This document shows, in pieces, positions 26,759-34,772 of a stretch of DNA of 64,000 nucleotides. The stretch comes from JBJXHN01 sp046233135 (GTDB lineage Bacteria; Pseudomonadota; Alphaproteobacteria; Rhodospirillales; Rhodospirillaceae): assembly GCA_046233135.1 (NCBI GenBank), contig JBJXHN010000001.1, positions 620,001-684,000 of the forward strand, read 5' to 3'. The notes under the pieces were generated by a model, which ran no database searches, was not told the origin of the DNA, and was given only the letters and a program-made list of their open reading frames with translations. A program made the position numbers and the translations under genes. Position 1 is the first letter of the stretch. Every line of letters begins with the position of its first letter.

Positions 26759-27238
26759 ATGGACATCATCATTCCAGCCAGGAGCAAACATTCAAAGAGA
26801 ATACGATCTGCTTATTTTTTGTTTTTTCTATACTTAATTTCTACTCTCTCCATTCCAGACGCAAATACTCCGGCGGCCTATCGATTAATAACAATGACAA
26901 TCATTGTATCAGTCATTATTTTGTGCACACGGCCCATTCCCCCAGACGCAAAACCATACATCCGTGACCATTCCAGACTCTTGCTTAATTTGGTGCTGTC
27001 GGCAACTGCGGTTAACGCGCTCTCGCTGTTTATCGGAACGGTCCTTTGGAACGGCGGCTCACCATCCAATGCGGCGAGAAAGCTACTGCCGGTGCTCGGA
27101 GCGCTTGAAGTCTTAATCTGTTTCGTGAATGCCGCATTGCTGTGGTTCGTTACACTGGGAGCCGTGAAACTGGGACGAGAAACCGGTGCGGATCCGAATG
27201 AGTCCGAGGCTGCCGTCCCGCCCCCCTGCGATCCGTAA
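26759..27238 (+). CDS. Small hypothetical membrane protein
   Basis: 159 residues with four likely membrane helices (about 18-33, 42-57, 70-90 and 108-132) and a charged, Pro-rich C-terminus. The gene is clearly lower in GC than its neighbours and uses codons such as ATA and TTA, rare elsewhere here, which points to transfer. I recognise no family. The ribosome site is weak. It sits between the FG-GAP pair and a dispersed structured repeat, so it may have travelled with one of them. Confidence 0.6.
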   Translation: MDIIIPARSKHSKRIRSAYFLFFLYLISTLSIPDANTPAAYRLITMTIIVSVIILCTRPIPPDAKPYIRDHSRLLLNLVLSATAVNALSLFIGTVLWNGGSPSNAARKLLPVLGALEVLICFVNAALLWFVTLGAVKLGRETGADPNESEAAVPPPCDP

Positions 27239-27247
27239 CCAACGGCC

Positions 27248-27435
27248 CTAGAGCATCGAGCGGAAAAGTGGGGGCCGAAGGGAGCGCGAAGCGAACAACC
27301 GGTTTTCCGGTGCGCAAGCGCGTCTTCGACTCCCGGCGGAACGCACGCCTTCGGCGTGACTCGATGCCCTAGCTATATGTTTTTAGATCAAATTGCCTGC
27401 CATAAATCGATGCTGATTTAAGGCAGTTTGATCTA
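27248..27435. repeat. Dispersed structured intergenic element, copy 1
   Basis: The last 125 bp (27311-27435) align without gaps to 45971-46095. Visible stems: outer ends CTAGAGCATCGAG (27248) with CTCGATGCCCTAG (27360); CACGCC/GGCGTG (27344-27358); and a large 3' hairpin, TAGATCAAATTGCCT (27384-27398) with AGGCAGTTTGATCTA (27421-27435), enclosing TAAATC/GATTTA. No coding potential. It resembles a REP/MITE-like element or a structured RNA. Confidence 0.75.
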
Positions 27436-27468
27436 AGGACGCCGAAGAGCCATCCCCTTCGGCGTCCT
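27436..27468 (-). terminator. Terminator-like hairpin downstream of ilvD
   Basis: AGGACGCCGAAG pairs perfectly with CTTCGGCGTCCT (12 bp, 9-nt loop). It starts 12 bases past the ilvD stop on the minus strand and abuts the structured repeat. There is no U tract, so strength is uncertain. Confidence 0.6.
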
Positions 27469-27479
27469 CTCCGTCCGTG

Positions 27480-29330
27480 TTATTCCACTTGGGAAACGTC
27501 GCGCACGGCGCCCCGATCGGCGCTGGTGGTCAGCGCAGCGTAGGCGCGCAGAGCCGTCGACACCTTGCGAGGGCGCGGCTTCACCGGACGCCAGGCGTCC
27601 TTTCCCTTGGCGTCCATCGCCGCCTGGCGTTCGGCCAGCACGTCGTCGGAGACCTGAACGTTGATGGACCGGTTGGGGATATCGATCAGGATGGTATCGC
27701 CCTCTTCCACCAGACCGATGGGACCGCCGGCGGCGGCTTCGGGCGACACGTGGCCGATCGACAGGCCCGAGGATCCGCCCGAGAAGCGGCCGTCGGTCAG
27801 CAGGGCGCAGGACTTGCCCAGCCCCCGCGACTTCAGATAGCTGGTGGGGTAGAGCATTTCCTGCATGCCCGGACCGCCTTTCGGGCCTTCATAGCGCACG
27901 ATGACCACATGGCCTTCCTGGACCTCGCCGCCCAGGATGCGGGCCACGGCCTCTTCCTGGCTTTCGCAGACCAGGGCCGTGCCGGTGAAGGTCATGATGG
28001 AGGCATCGACGCCGGCGGTCTTCACGATACAGCCATTGGGGGCGATGTTGCCCACCAGAACCGCCAGACCGCCGTCCTTGTTGATCGCGTGCGCGGCATC
28101 CCGGATCACGCCGTTTTCGCGGTCCAGGTCCAGGCTGTCATAGACCCGGTCCGTGGAAAACGGCTCGGTGGTGCGCACCCCGCCGGGGGCGGCGCGGAAG
28201 AAGTCGTGGACCACCTGTTCATCGGTCCGCTTGACGTCCCACAGCGCCAGCGCGTCGCCGATGGTGGGGCTGTGGACGGTGGGGGTGTTTTCGTTCAGCA
28301 GGCCGGCCCGGGACAGTTCGCCCAGGATGCCCATGATGCCGCCGGCACGGTGGACGTCTTCCATATGCACATCCGGCGTAGACGGGGCCACCTTGCACAG
28401 ATGGGGCACCTTGCGCGACAGCCGGTCGATATCGGCCATGGTGAACGGCACCTCGGCTTCCTGGGCCGCGGCCAGCAGGTGCAGCACGGTGTTGGTGGAC
28501 CCGCCCATGGCGATGTCCAGGGACATGGCGTTCTCGAAGGCTTCGAAGCAGGCGACATTGCGCGGCAGGACGCTCTGGTCGTCCTCGGTATAGAAGCGGC
28601 GGCACAGGTCCACCGCCGTGCGGCCGGCCTGTTCGAACAGGGCGCGGCGGTTGGCGTGGGTGGCCAGGGTCGAGCCGTTGCCCGGCAGGGCCAGTCCCAG
28701 CGCCTCGGTCAGGCAGTTCATGGAGTTGGCGGTGAACATGCCCGAGCAGGACCCGCAGGTGGGGCAGGCGGAGCGTTCGTAGGCTTCCACGTCGGCGTCT
28801 GACACCCGGCTGTCGCCGGCGACCACCATGGCATCGATCAGATCCACGGCCTTTTCGGTGTCGCCCAGGATCACCTTGCCGGCTTCCATCGGTCCGCCGG
28901 AGACGAAGACGGTGGGGATGTTCAGGCGCAGGCTGGCCATCAGCATGCCCGGGGTGATCTTGTCGCAGTTGGAGATGCAGACCAGAGCATCGGCGCAGTG
29001 GGCGTTGACCATATATTCGACCGCATCGGCGATCAGTTCCCGCGACGGCAGGCTGTAGAGCATGCCGTCGTGGCCCATGGCGATGCCGTCATCCACGGCG
29101 ATGGTGTTGAATTCCTTGGCCACACCACCGGCGGCTTCCACCTCGCGGGCCACCAGCTGCCCCAGATCCTTCAGGTGGACGTGGCCGGGAACGAACTGGG
29201 TGAAGGAATTGGCGATGGCGATAATGGGCTTGCCGAAATCCTCGTCCTTCATGCCGGTGGCGCGCCACAGGCCACGCGCGCCAGCCATGTTGCGGCCATG
29301 GGTGGAGGTGCGGGAACGGTATTCAGCCAT
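27480..29330 (-). CDS. ilvD: Dihydroxy-acid dehydratase
   Basis: 616 residues, full length. Cluster ligands and active-site motifs are clear: CISNCDKITPGML, ACPTCGSCSGMFTANSMNCLTEALG and the C-terminal LTDGRFSGGSSGLSIGHVSPEAA. It makes the 2-keto acid precursors of valine and isoleucine with an iron-sulfur cluster. It is a single gene on the minus strand. The upstream 29331-29550 gap contains homopolymer-rich DNA and presumably its promoter; no attenuator or riboswitch was recognised. Confidence 0.97.
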   Translation of the reverse strand: MAEYRSRTSTHGRNMAGARGLWRATGMKDEDFGKPIIAIANSFTQFVPGHVHLKDLGQLVAREVEAAGGVAKEFNTIAVDDGIAMGHDGMLYSLPSRELIADAVEYMVNAHCADALVCISNCDKITPGMLMASLRLNIPTVFVSGGPMEAGKVILGDTEKAVDLIDAMVVAGDSRVSDADVEAYERSACPTCGSCSGMFTANSMNCLTEALGLALPGNGSTLATHANRRALFEQAGRTAVDLCRRFYTEDDQSVLPRNVACFEAFENAMSLDIAMGGSTNTVLHLLAAAQEAEVPFTMADIDRLSRKVPHLCKVAPSTPDVHMEDVHRAGGIMGILGELSRAGLLNENTPTVHSPTIGDALALWDVKRTDEQVVHDFFRAAPGGVRTTEPFSTDRVYDSLDLDRENGVIRDAAHAINKDGGLAVLVGNIAPNGCIVKTAGVDASIMTFTGTALVCESQEEAVARILGGEVQEGHVVIVRYEGPKGGPGMQEMLYPTSYLKSRGLGKSCALLTDGRFSGGSSGLSIGHVSPEAAAGGPIGLVEEGDTILIDIPNRSINVQVSDDVLAERQAAMDAKGKDAWRPVKPRPRKVSTALRAYAALTTSADRGAVRDVSQVE

Positions 29331-29550
29331 CGTCTTGGACCTTTTGTTTCTCGGGGGCTTTTTTGGGTATGTTGGGGTCGGAGAGTAGCCGATCAGCCCC
29401 CCCCAAGGAAAGAAGGAAGGTCCGTGGGGTTTTTCAGCCGTATGTGCGGCCCGAAAGCGACCCGGCCTGAAATTTCATGGCGGCCAAAGTTGCCCGATGC
29501 GGGCAGCTCGAATACCTTGAATCCACGAAAACCCCGGGAGACCTCACCCC

Positions 29551-30351
29551 ATGCCTGATGCCGCCTTTCCACCCCGCCGGGGGCCGGTTCTGCCCCGCCT
29601 GGTGGACTTGTATGCCCGCGAAGGCTTCACCATCGCCAGCGGCATAGACGCGGCGATGAGCCAGAACCGTCTGTCCGAGTTCACCTTTCTGTTCGATGCC
29701 AACGACAGCGCCACGGGTGACCTGGGCATTTCGATGAAGGAAGTCTACTTCTTCGAATGCCTGCTGGGCGGGGACTGGCAGCCAAAGCGCCTGTTCGCCA
29801 CGGGCAATTCCTTCGGCTTTTCCAGCTTTCTGATGTCCATGCTGGCGGGGCCGGATGCCCGGGTGGTCTGCCTGGAACTGGGCGGCGACGCGTTTACCAG
29901 CGACTGGATCGACCGCTCCAATGCCATTGCTGCCCGCGAGGGCCTGCCCCTGACCGTGGTCCGCGGCCGCGCCCCGGAGGATGTGGGACAGGTGGTTGCG
30001 GATCAGTTCGATGGAGCGCCGCTGGATCTGGTGCTTTTGGATGACCAGCATAACGCCCCGCATCTGCTGGCGGAGGTGCGGACCTTCCTGCCGATGATGG
30101 CACCGGGCGGCCTCCTCCTCTGCCACGACGTCGTCTCGTTCAACATGCTCGATGCGATCCGCGCGGCCATCGCCGAACATCCCGGGGTGGCCGGCAGCCT
30201 GCTGTATTCCACCACCTCCGGCCTTGTGGTCCTGCATGACGACCAGTGGGCGCCGGCCGCGCAGCTGGCCTGCCGCACCTTCGGCGACCACGAATGGGCC
30301 CGCCCCATGCTCCAGCTGTTCCGCGAAGGCGTTGAAGAGCCTCATATCTAA
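29551..30351 (+). CDS. Class I methyltransferase-like protein
   Basis: 266 residues. KRLFATGNSFGFSSFLMSMLAGPDARVVCLELGGDA is laid out like SAM motif I and II of a Rossmann methyltransferase, though the usual GxGxG is weak (GNSFGFSS). PLDLVLLDDQHNAPHLLAEV and MAPGGLLLCHDVVSFNM match the motif IV and post-IV pattern of the TylF/Methyltransf_24 type. Substrate unknown. GGGAG lies about ten bases before the ATG. It stands alone between ilvD and a repeat cluster. Confidence 0.65.
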   Translation: MPDAAFPPRRGPVLPRLVDLYAREGFTIASGIDAAMSQNRLSEFTFLFDANDSATGDLGISMKEVYFFECLLGGDWQPKRLFATGNSFGFSSFLMSMLAGPDARVVCLELGGDAFTSDWIDRSNAIAAREGLPLTVVRGRAPEDVGQVVADQFDGAPLDLVLLDDQHNAPHLLAEVRTFLPMMAPGGLLLCHDVVSFNMLDAIRAAIAEHPGVAGSLLYSTTSGLVVLHDDQWAPAAQLACRTFGDHEWARPMLQLFREGVEEPHI

Positions 30352-30352
30352 C

Positions 30353-30433
30353 GGGAGGTCTGGAGGGACAAGTCCCTCCGGCACTTGTTTTTTCTTTAAG
30401 TGCCGGGGGACCAGCGGGTCCCCCGGACCCCCT
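30353..30433. repeat. G-rich palindromic intergenic repeat, copy at 30.4 kb
   Basis: Contains GGAGGGAC/GTCCCTCC and CGGGGGACC/GGTCCCCCG hairpins separated by an A/T-rich bridge, with GGCACTT mirrored by AAGTGCC. The first half matches 39788-39853. It follows directly on the methyltransferase stop and may double as its terminator. Confidence 0.65.
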
Positions 30434-30787
30434 GTGAGTTTTCCCGACAGCTCTATTTATGATGGCAACTCGCCCAGAACCGCGATAAACTGGCGATGCG
30501 TCCGCCCCTTGGCGGGCACTTAGCGGGACGAGCCGGTGCGACCAACACCGACCCGTCCCTACCACCACCCTTCCACGTTGAAACCAAGCAAGGATGATGG
30601 ATGTGGCCAAGTATATATCACCGTCAGGAATTTCCACACCACTGCGTGTAGCACGCGGAGATGGGGAGGGTCCGGCCGGAGGATAGGGCGGCGCCGGCGG
30701 GCCGGGCCTTGCCCGGCGTCCTTCGGCTGTCGGTTCCTTGACCCGGCCCGTTCGCCGCCTCCTCCGGCCGGCGCTTCTTGCCGGTCC
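30434..30787. other. Gene-free stretch before the nuclease-like gene
   Basis: About 350 bp with no supported gene; the open frame that continues the nuclease-like gene upstream has no ribosome site and no recognisable protein. Several GC-rich short inverted repeats occur around 30690-30770. A TTGACC near 30737 is the only promoter-like word seen. Confidence 0.35.
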
Positions 30788-31234
30788 ATGATCATGATGA
30801 AACCGTTCTGCTTTGCCGCCGCAGTGTTCCTTGCGGCGGCGAGCGGAGCCGTATGGGCAGAGGCCCCTTTGCCCGACGGCGTGTATCACGCCACGGTCCT
30901 GCGCGTGCTGGATGGCGCGACGCTGGACGTGCGTATAGACCCACCGCTTGAGAAGGAGAAGATCGTCCGCGTCCGGCTGCGCGGCTATGCCGCCCCGAGG
31001 ATGGAGGGCGCCTGCGCCGTCGAGCGCGCTGCCGCCAAGGCATCCCGCCGGCATCTACAGGCTTTGCTGGCCAGGGGCGACCTGGTCCTGTCGGAGGTCG
31101 TTCCCGGGGATCCCGTAGAAGCGCAAGCGTTCCATGCCGGAGACCGGTCGGGCCATTGGTGGAGCGTGGGCGGCGTCATGTGGCTGAATGGCCACCTCAC
31201 GGAAGAGGGCGACGGCCAAGACTGGTGCCATTAA
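30788..31234 (+). CDS. Secreted SNase-like protein, catalytically degenerate
   Basis: 148 residues from ATG 30788, with alternative ATGs at 30794 and 30797. A clear signal peptide (MKPFCFAAAVFLAAASGAVWA) is followed by an OB-fold layout like staphylococcal nuclease: VLRVLDGATLDVRI, then VRLRGYAAPRMEG. The family consensus in that second motif is R-x-x-G-x-D-A-P-E; here the metal-binding Asp is Ala and Glu is displaced. The usual second Arg motif after it is also not evident. It is probably not an active nuclease. The protein may bind nucleic acid or be a remnant. Confidence 0.6.
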   Translation: MIMMKPFCFAAAVFLAAASGAVWAEAPLPDGVYHATVLRVLDGATLDVRIDPPLEKEKIVRVRLRGYAAPRMEGACAVERAAAKASRRHLQALLARGDLVLSEVVPGDPVEAQAFHAGDRSGHWWSVGGVMWLNGHLTEEGDGQDWCH

Positions 31235-31268
31235 TGGGGGGTCCGGGGGACCCGCCGGTCCCCTGGCC
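31235..31268. repeat. G-rich palindromic repeat, copy at 31.2 kb
   Basis: GGGGACC pairs with GGTCCCC around CGCC, within a longer G-rich/C-rich block. It lies between two convergent genes and can act as a terminator in both directions. Related to the copies at 30.4, 39.8 and 51.7 kb. Confidence 0.6.
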
Positions 31269-31303
31269 CTTTCCTTATTGTCCCCTTCAGACATCCCCTT
31301 TGG

Positions 31304-31960
31304 TCAGAACATCGCGGCCGGCCGGCCGGAAAACACGCGCTCCAGATCCACCACGCCCCACGCCACCTTGATCATCGGTGCCGCATGGTTCAGGCCGCGC
31401 AGGCGATTGATCAGCCCATGGCGCTCCGCCGGGCCGGCCAGGTCGGTCTTGCTGATCAGCAGGCGGTCGGCCCCGGCCACCTGCCGTTCCGCCAGGGGAA
31501 AGCGCCCCAGGGTCTCGCCGCCGCTTTCGCCGTCCACCAGGGTAACGACCCCGTCCAGGATCACCCGCGCGGCCGTTTCGGGATCGCACAGGATCGCCTC
31601 CAGCACCGCCTGGGGCGTGGTCAGGCCGTCCAGTTCCACCAGGATGCGCGGAAAGGACGGAACCGCCCCCTCTGCCCGCATCCGGAAAAGGGCACGCAGG
31701 GTGTGAACAACCCCGCTGCGGTCACGGCAGCAGGGGCAATCACTGGCCGCTGACATCCCCTGCCCGTCGCCCTCCGGCACCTCCAGGATCCGGTCGCCGA
31801 CCACCACGGCCCCCGCGTCCGGAAACACCAGTGCCGTCTCCTCAAACCCGGGCTGGGCGATCACGTGACGCAGCAGAGTCGTCTTTCCACTGCCGAAGAA
31901 GCCGGCCACCAGGGTCACCGGAACCTTGCCGCCGCGCTGGAATGCGCCGTCCGTGCTCAT
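31304..31960 (-). CDS. CobW/COG0523-family GTPase, short form
   Basis: 218 residues. P-loop TLVAGFFGSGKTTLLRH, a CPCC motif at the place of the usual CxCC metal site, VELDGLTTPQAVLEAI, and the GTP base motif SKTDL. The usual C-terminal CobW domain (another 100 or more residues) is missing; the protein ends after the GTPase domain. The family supplies or inserts metals, notably zinc, under Zur control. A Zur-like palindrome lies 34-49 bp before the ATG, which supports a zinc role. The truncation is unusual and may mean a distinct short subfamily. Confidence 0.8.
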   Translation of the reverse strand: MSTDGAFQRGGKVPVTLVAGFFGSGKTTLLRHVIAQPGFEETALVFPDAGAVVVGDRILEVPEGDGQGMSAASDCPCCRDRSGVVHTLRALFRMRAEGAVPSFPRILVELDGLTTPQAVLEAILCDPETAARVILDGVVTLVDGESGGETLGRFPLAERQVAGADRLLISKTDLAGPAERHGLINRLRGLNHAAPMIKVAWGVVDLERVFSGRPAAMF

Positions 31961-31993
31961 GCCGATCCTCCCGGGAGCAAACGATTGGACTGT

Positions 31994-32009
31994 ATGTTAT
32001 AACATAACA
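31994..32009 (-). promoter_or_regulatory. Zur-like palindrome upstream of the COG0523 gene
   Basis: TGTTAT-AAC-ATAACA (31995-32009): perfect 6-bp arms around 3 bp in a locally AT-rich stretch. It agrees with the general TGTTATA...TATAACA form of zinc-uptake-regulator sites in Proteobacteria. Position and target gene fit; binding is inferred. Confidence 0.55.
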
Positions 32010-32070
32010 ATCAAACAGGCAAGCATCGGACGCACAAGCCGTGCGACGGAGGGCCGGCGGGCCGGCGGGC

Positions 32071-32094
32071 GGATGGATGGATGGATGGATGGAT
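32071..32094. repeat. (GGAT)6 tetranucleotide repeat
   Basis: Six uninterrupted GGAT units ending on the last base of the stop codon of the downstream TPR-CHAT gene (minus strand TGA at 32094-32096). It follows GCCGGCGG repeats from 32053. Slippage here would not alter the protein, but it is directly in the 3' end of the mRNA. Confidence 0.8.
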
Positions 32095-34772
32095 CAAGGA
32101 CCGCTGCCGATCAGGACGAAGGCGGACCAGTCCCCGTCTGCCCGGCCTTCGATATGGTCCAGCCGGGTGCGGTGCAGGGCCTCGACGATGGACACCGCCG
32201 CTCCGTCCCCGGTCAGGTGCGTTTCCAGGCGTTTCAGGAACGCCTCTCCGGTCTCTGCGGTCACCGGGCGCAAGGGCAGCAGAACGTTGGCCGCACCGGC
32301 GGTGCGGAAGGCCTGGGTCAGCCCCTTGACCCCGCACCGGTCCACCACCCGCTCCCACCCCGTTTCGCAGGAAGACAGAACCACCAGCTCCGTGCCGTCC
32401 AGGGGCAGGGTCAGCACGTCGGACTCCCGCAGCATGCCGCCCCGGCTGCCGGTGATATGCAGCATCCGGGGCGGATCCGTCAGCCCGGCCACCGCCGGCC
32501 GGGGGATCGCCACGAAGCCTCCCCGCCCCGTGTCCGGACGCGCCGGGTCCCCCGGCAACAGGTCGCGGCCGGTGCGGGTCCGGGAAACGGCCACCCGGGC
32601 CGCCCAGGGCCGCCCGTCCGCGCCCGGAAGCGCCTCCAGCGCCACCGAGGCCAGGGGTCCCTCGGGCATGGCCAGCACAACGGCTTCCGTCCCGTCGCTG
32701 GCATAGGCCATGATCGGGGCGATGATGCGGTTATGAAGGGACCGTTGCGCCTGCGGATCAATGGCCTGGGCCCAGATCAGGCTTTTCATCGTGTCCTCCG
32801 GCCCCAGATCCAGCACCCGGGGGGGCCGGGAACCGCTGGTCAGGACGACGGCATAGTGGGGCACCTGAAAGACCAGGGTCTCGAAGTCCAGCGGATGGAA
32901 GCGCACGACCTCCACCAGAACGCCCTTGCGCGCGGCCAGGGCGGCCATCAGATCGGCCAGCGCCGCCCGTCGCCCCGCGACCACATGGCGATAGCCGGGC
33001 TGAAAGTCGCCCAGCAGGGCGTCGGCCGGTTCCAGAACGGTCCGGCGGATCCCGGCGGTATCGGTTTTCGGTTCCTGCGGCGCCCGCGCGATCCGCTGCC
33101 GCGCCTGGGCGATGTCGCTCAGCGCTGCCCTGACCTCCGCCCCCGGAGCGAGGCCGGCCAGCCGTTGCCGCCAGGCGGCCTCTTCCGTGTCCCTGCCCTT
33201 CAGCCGCAGAACGACGGTGGCGGCATCGCGCTGCACCTCCATCTGGTCCGGATAGGCCAGCGCGAGGGAAAGCGCGGCCGACAGGGCCACCATGTCCGAC
33301 GGCAAAGTCCCCGGGGACAGGCGCCCGCCGTCCTCCGCCCCATTTCCGAGGGTCACGAAGCGCGGCATGGGGGGATAGGCCATATCGGCCAGGGTGGCCA
33401 GGGACAGCCGGGCCTCGCCCGGACGCCGGCCGGCCGCCCGATGGGCCAGCATGGCCAGGGAGAGGCCGAACAACGGCGCCTCCGCCCCCGGGCGTTCTTG
33501 CCGGGCCGTAGAATTCAGCCTTTGATACAGGTCGTCGGCCTCTTCGGTGCGGCCGTTTCCCCGCCGGTAGGTGGCCAGAATGGCCAGAGCGCGCAGGCCG
33601 TCCCGGGGATCATCCGCCAGACTGGCACTGGCCTGATCGAGGATTCCCAGGGCTTCGCCCGCGCGATCCTGGCGCAGCAGGAAAAAGGCCCGGGCCGTCG
33701 CGGCCCGTCCCACCTCCGGCCCCATGCTATCCAGCCGCACGGCCTCCTGGGTACGGGTCAGCAGGGCTTCGGCCTGTTCGACCTCTCCCCGGGCGTCATG
33801 GATGGCGGCCAGACCGATCAGGGCATCCACCGCCGCGCTGTCCAGCCGCCCGCCCCTCATGGGGTTCCGGCTGTCTTCGATGGCGGTTTCGTACAGGGCG
33901 GCGGCTTCGTCCTGCCGGCCGGCGCGGCGGTGGAGATCGGCCATGGCCGTTATCACCGCCGGCGCCCGCGCCGCCGGCACGGCCGGGAGCAGGTCGGCAT
34001 AGGCGCGCACTGCGTCGTCCGCCTTCCCGTCCTTGGCGAGCAACCCGGCCTGGCGGATTGCCGCTTCCAGCGCCTGGGGGTCGGCCGCGAGGATCCCGGC
34101 ATTGGCCGCCTGCGCCTCGGCATAGCGCCCCTGCTCCTCCAGCAGCACGGCCCGCTGCTCCATCCAGGCGCGGCGCTGCCGGACCATCGCCGGATCCCCG
34201 CCCGGGCGCACATGGGCGATGGCCTGCTCCAGAGCCGCGATGGCCCGGGTGTCCTGCCGGGTGGCCAGATAGGCCTCGATCAGGGACCGCCGGATCGTCT
34301 CGCTCTCGTCACAGCCGTCCGGACCCAGGGCCAGGCAGTCCGCCAGGGTGGTGGACAGGAAGCCGATCCGCTCTGCGGGGTCCGCGAAGCCGGGCGAAAG
34401 CCGCAGGAGCACATTGGCGACCTGACGGGTATAGGAGTCCGTCGGTCCGAAGGCCCCCCGGACCCACGGATAGGCATCCTTCACCAGGGGCAGTGCCCGG
34501 GCATCCTGACCGGTCCGCAAATACAGGAACCCGAGGGCCAGTTGGGCTTCCACGGTCCGGCGGTGATCGGGTCCCAGGGTGTGCCGGGCAATGAGATAGG
34601 CATGCTGTCGCAGGGGTTTGAGAACCCCGTCGCTGGCGCCGAAGCGTTTGGCGGTTTCGATCCGGTCCGCAGCGATACGAACCAGCCCCGCGGAATCCGT
34701 CCTGGCCCCGAGGAAGCCGATGATGATCAGGGCTCCGACGGCGACACCGGCAAGTCCTTTCAGGACCGCCAT
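32094..34772 (-). CDS. TPR-CHAT protein with degenerate caspase-like active site
   Basis: 892 residues. One N-terminal membrane helix (LAGVAVGALIIIGFLGA), about 500 residues of degenerate TPR-like helices, and a C-terminal CHAT (caspase HetF-associated with TPRs) domain. The Cys motif is present, VVLSSCETG with Cys near residue 802. The His motif of the partner gene (LHLATHG) reads LHITGSRG here, so the catalytic His is lost, and about 100 residues between the motifs are deleted. The end RTAGAANVLLPLRPV...GDWSAFVLIGSG matches the partner closely. It starts inside the end of the upstream CHAT gene (13-bp overlap). Likely a non-catalytic partner or regulator; this is inference. Confidence 0.82.
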   Translation of the reverse strand: MAVLKGLAGVAVGALIIIGFLGARTDSAGLVRIAADRIETAKRFGASDGVLKPLRQHAYLIARHTLGPDHRRTVEAQLALGFLYLRTGQDARALPLVKDAYPWVRGAFGPTDSYTRQVANVLLRLSPGFADPAERIGFLSTTLADCLALGPDGCDESETIRRSLIEAYLATRQDTRAIAALEQAIAHVRPGGDPAMVRQRRAWMEQRAVLLEEQGRYAEAQAANAGILAADPQALEAAIRQAGLLAKDGKADDAVRAYADLLPAVPAARAPAVITAMADLHRRAGRQDEAAALYETAIEDSRNPMRGGRLDSAAVDALIGLAAIHDARGEVEQAEALLTRTQEAVRLDSMGPEVGRAATARAFFLLRQDRAGEALGILDQASASLADDPRDGLRALAILATYRRGNGRTEEADDLYQRLNSTARQERPGAEAPLFGLSLAMLAHRAAGRRPGEARLSLATLADMAYPPMPRFVTLGNGAEDGGRLSPGTLPSDMVALSAALSLALAYPDQMEVQRDAATVVLRLKGRDTEEAAWRQRLAGLAPGAEVRAALSDIAQARQRIARAPQEPKTDTAGIRRTVLEPADALLGDFQPGYRHVVAGRRAALADLMAALAARKGVLVEVVRFHPLDFETLVFQVPHYAVVLTSGSRPPRVLDLGPEDTMKSLIWAQAIDPQAQRSLHNRIIAPIMAYASDGTEAVVLAMPEGPLASVALEALPGADGRPWAARVAVSRTRTGRDLLPGDPARPDTGRGGFVAIPRPAVAGLTDPPRMLHITGSRGGMLRESDVLTLPLDGTELVVLSSCETGWERVVDRCGVKGLTQAFRTAGAANVLLPLRPVTAETGEAFLKRLETHLTGDGAAVSIVEALHRTRLDHIEGRADGDWSAFVLIGSGP

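Noticed and set aside
29331..29550. A leader attenuator or riboswitch for ilvD
   Set aside because: No run of branched-chain codons, no paired terminator/antiterminator and no known riboswitch core could be found.
32071..32094. (GGAT)6 as a phase-variation switch
   Set aside because: It lies outside the coding sequence, immediately after the stop codon, so slippage cannot shift the frame.
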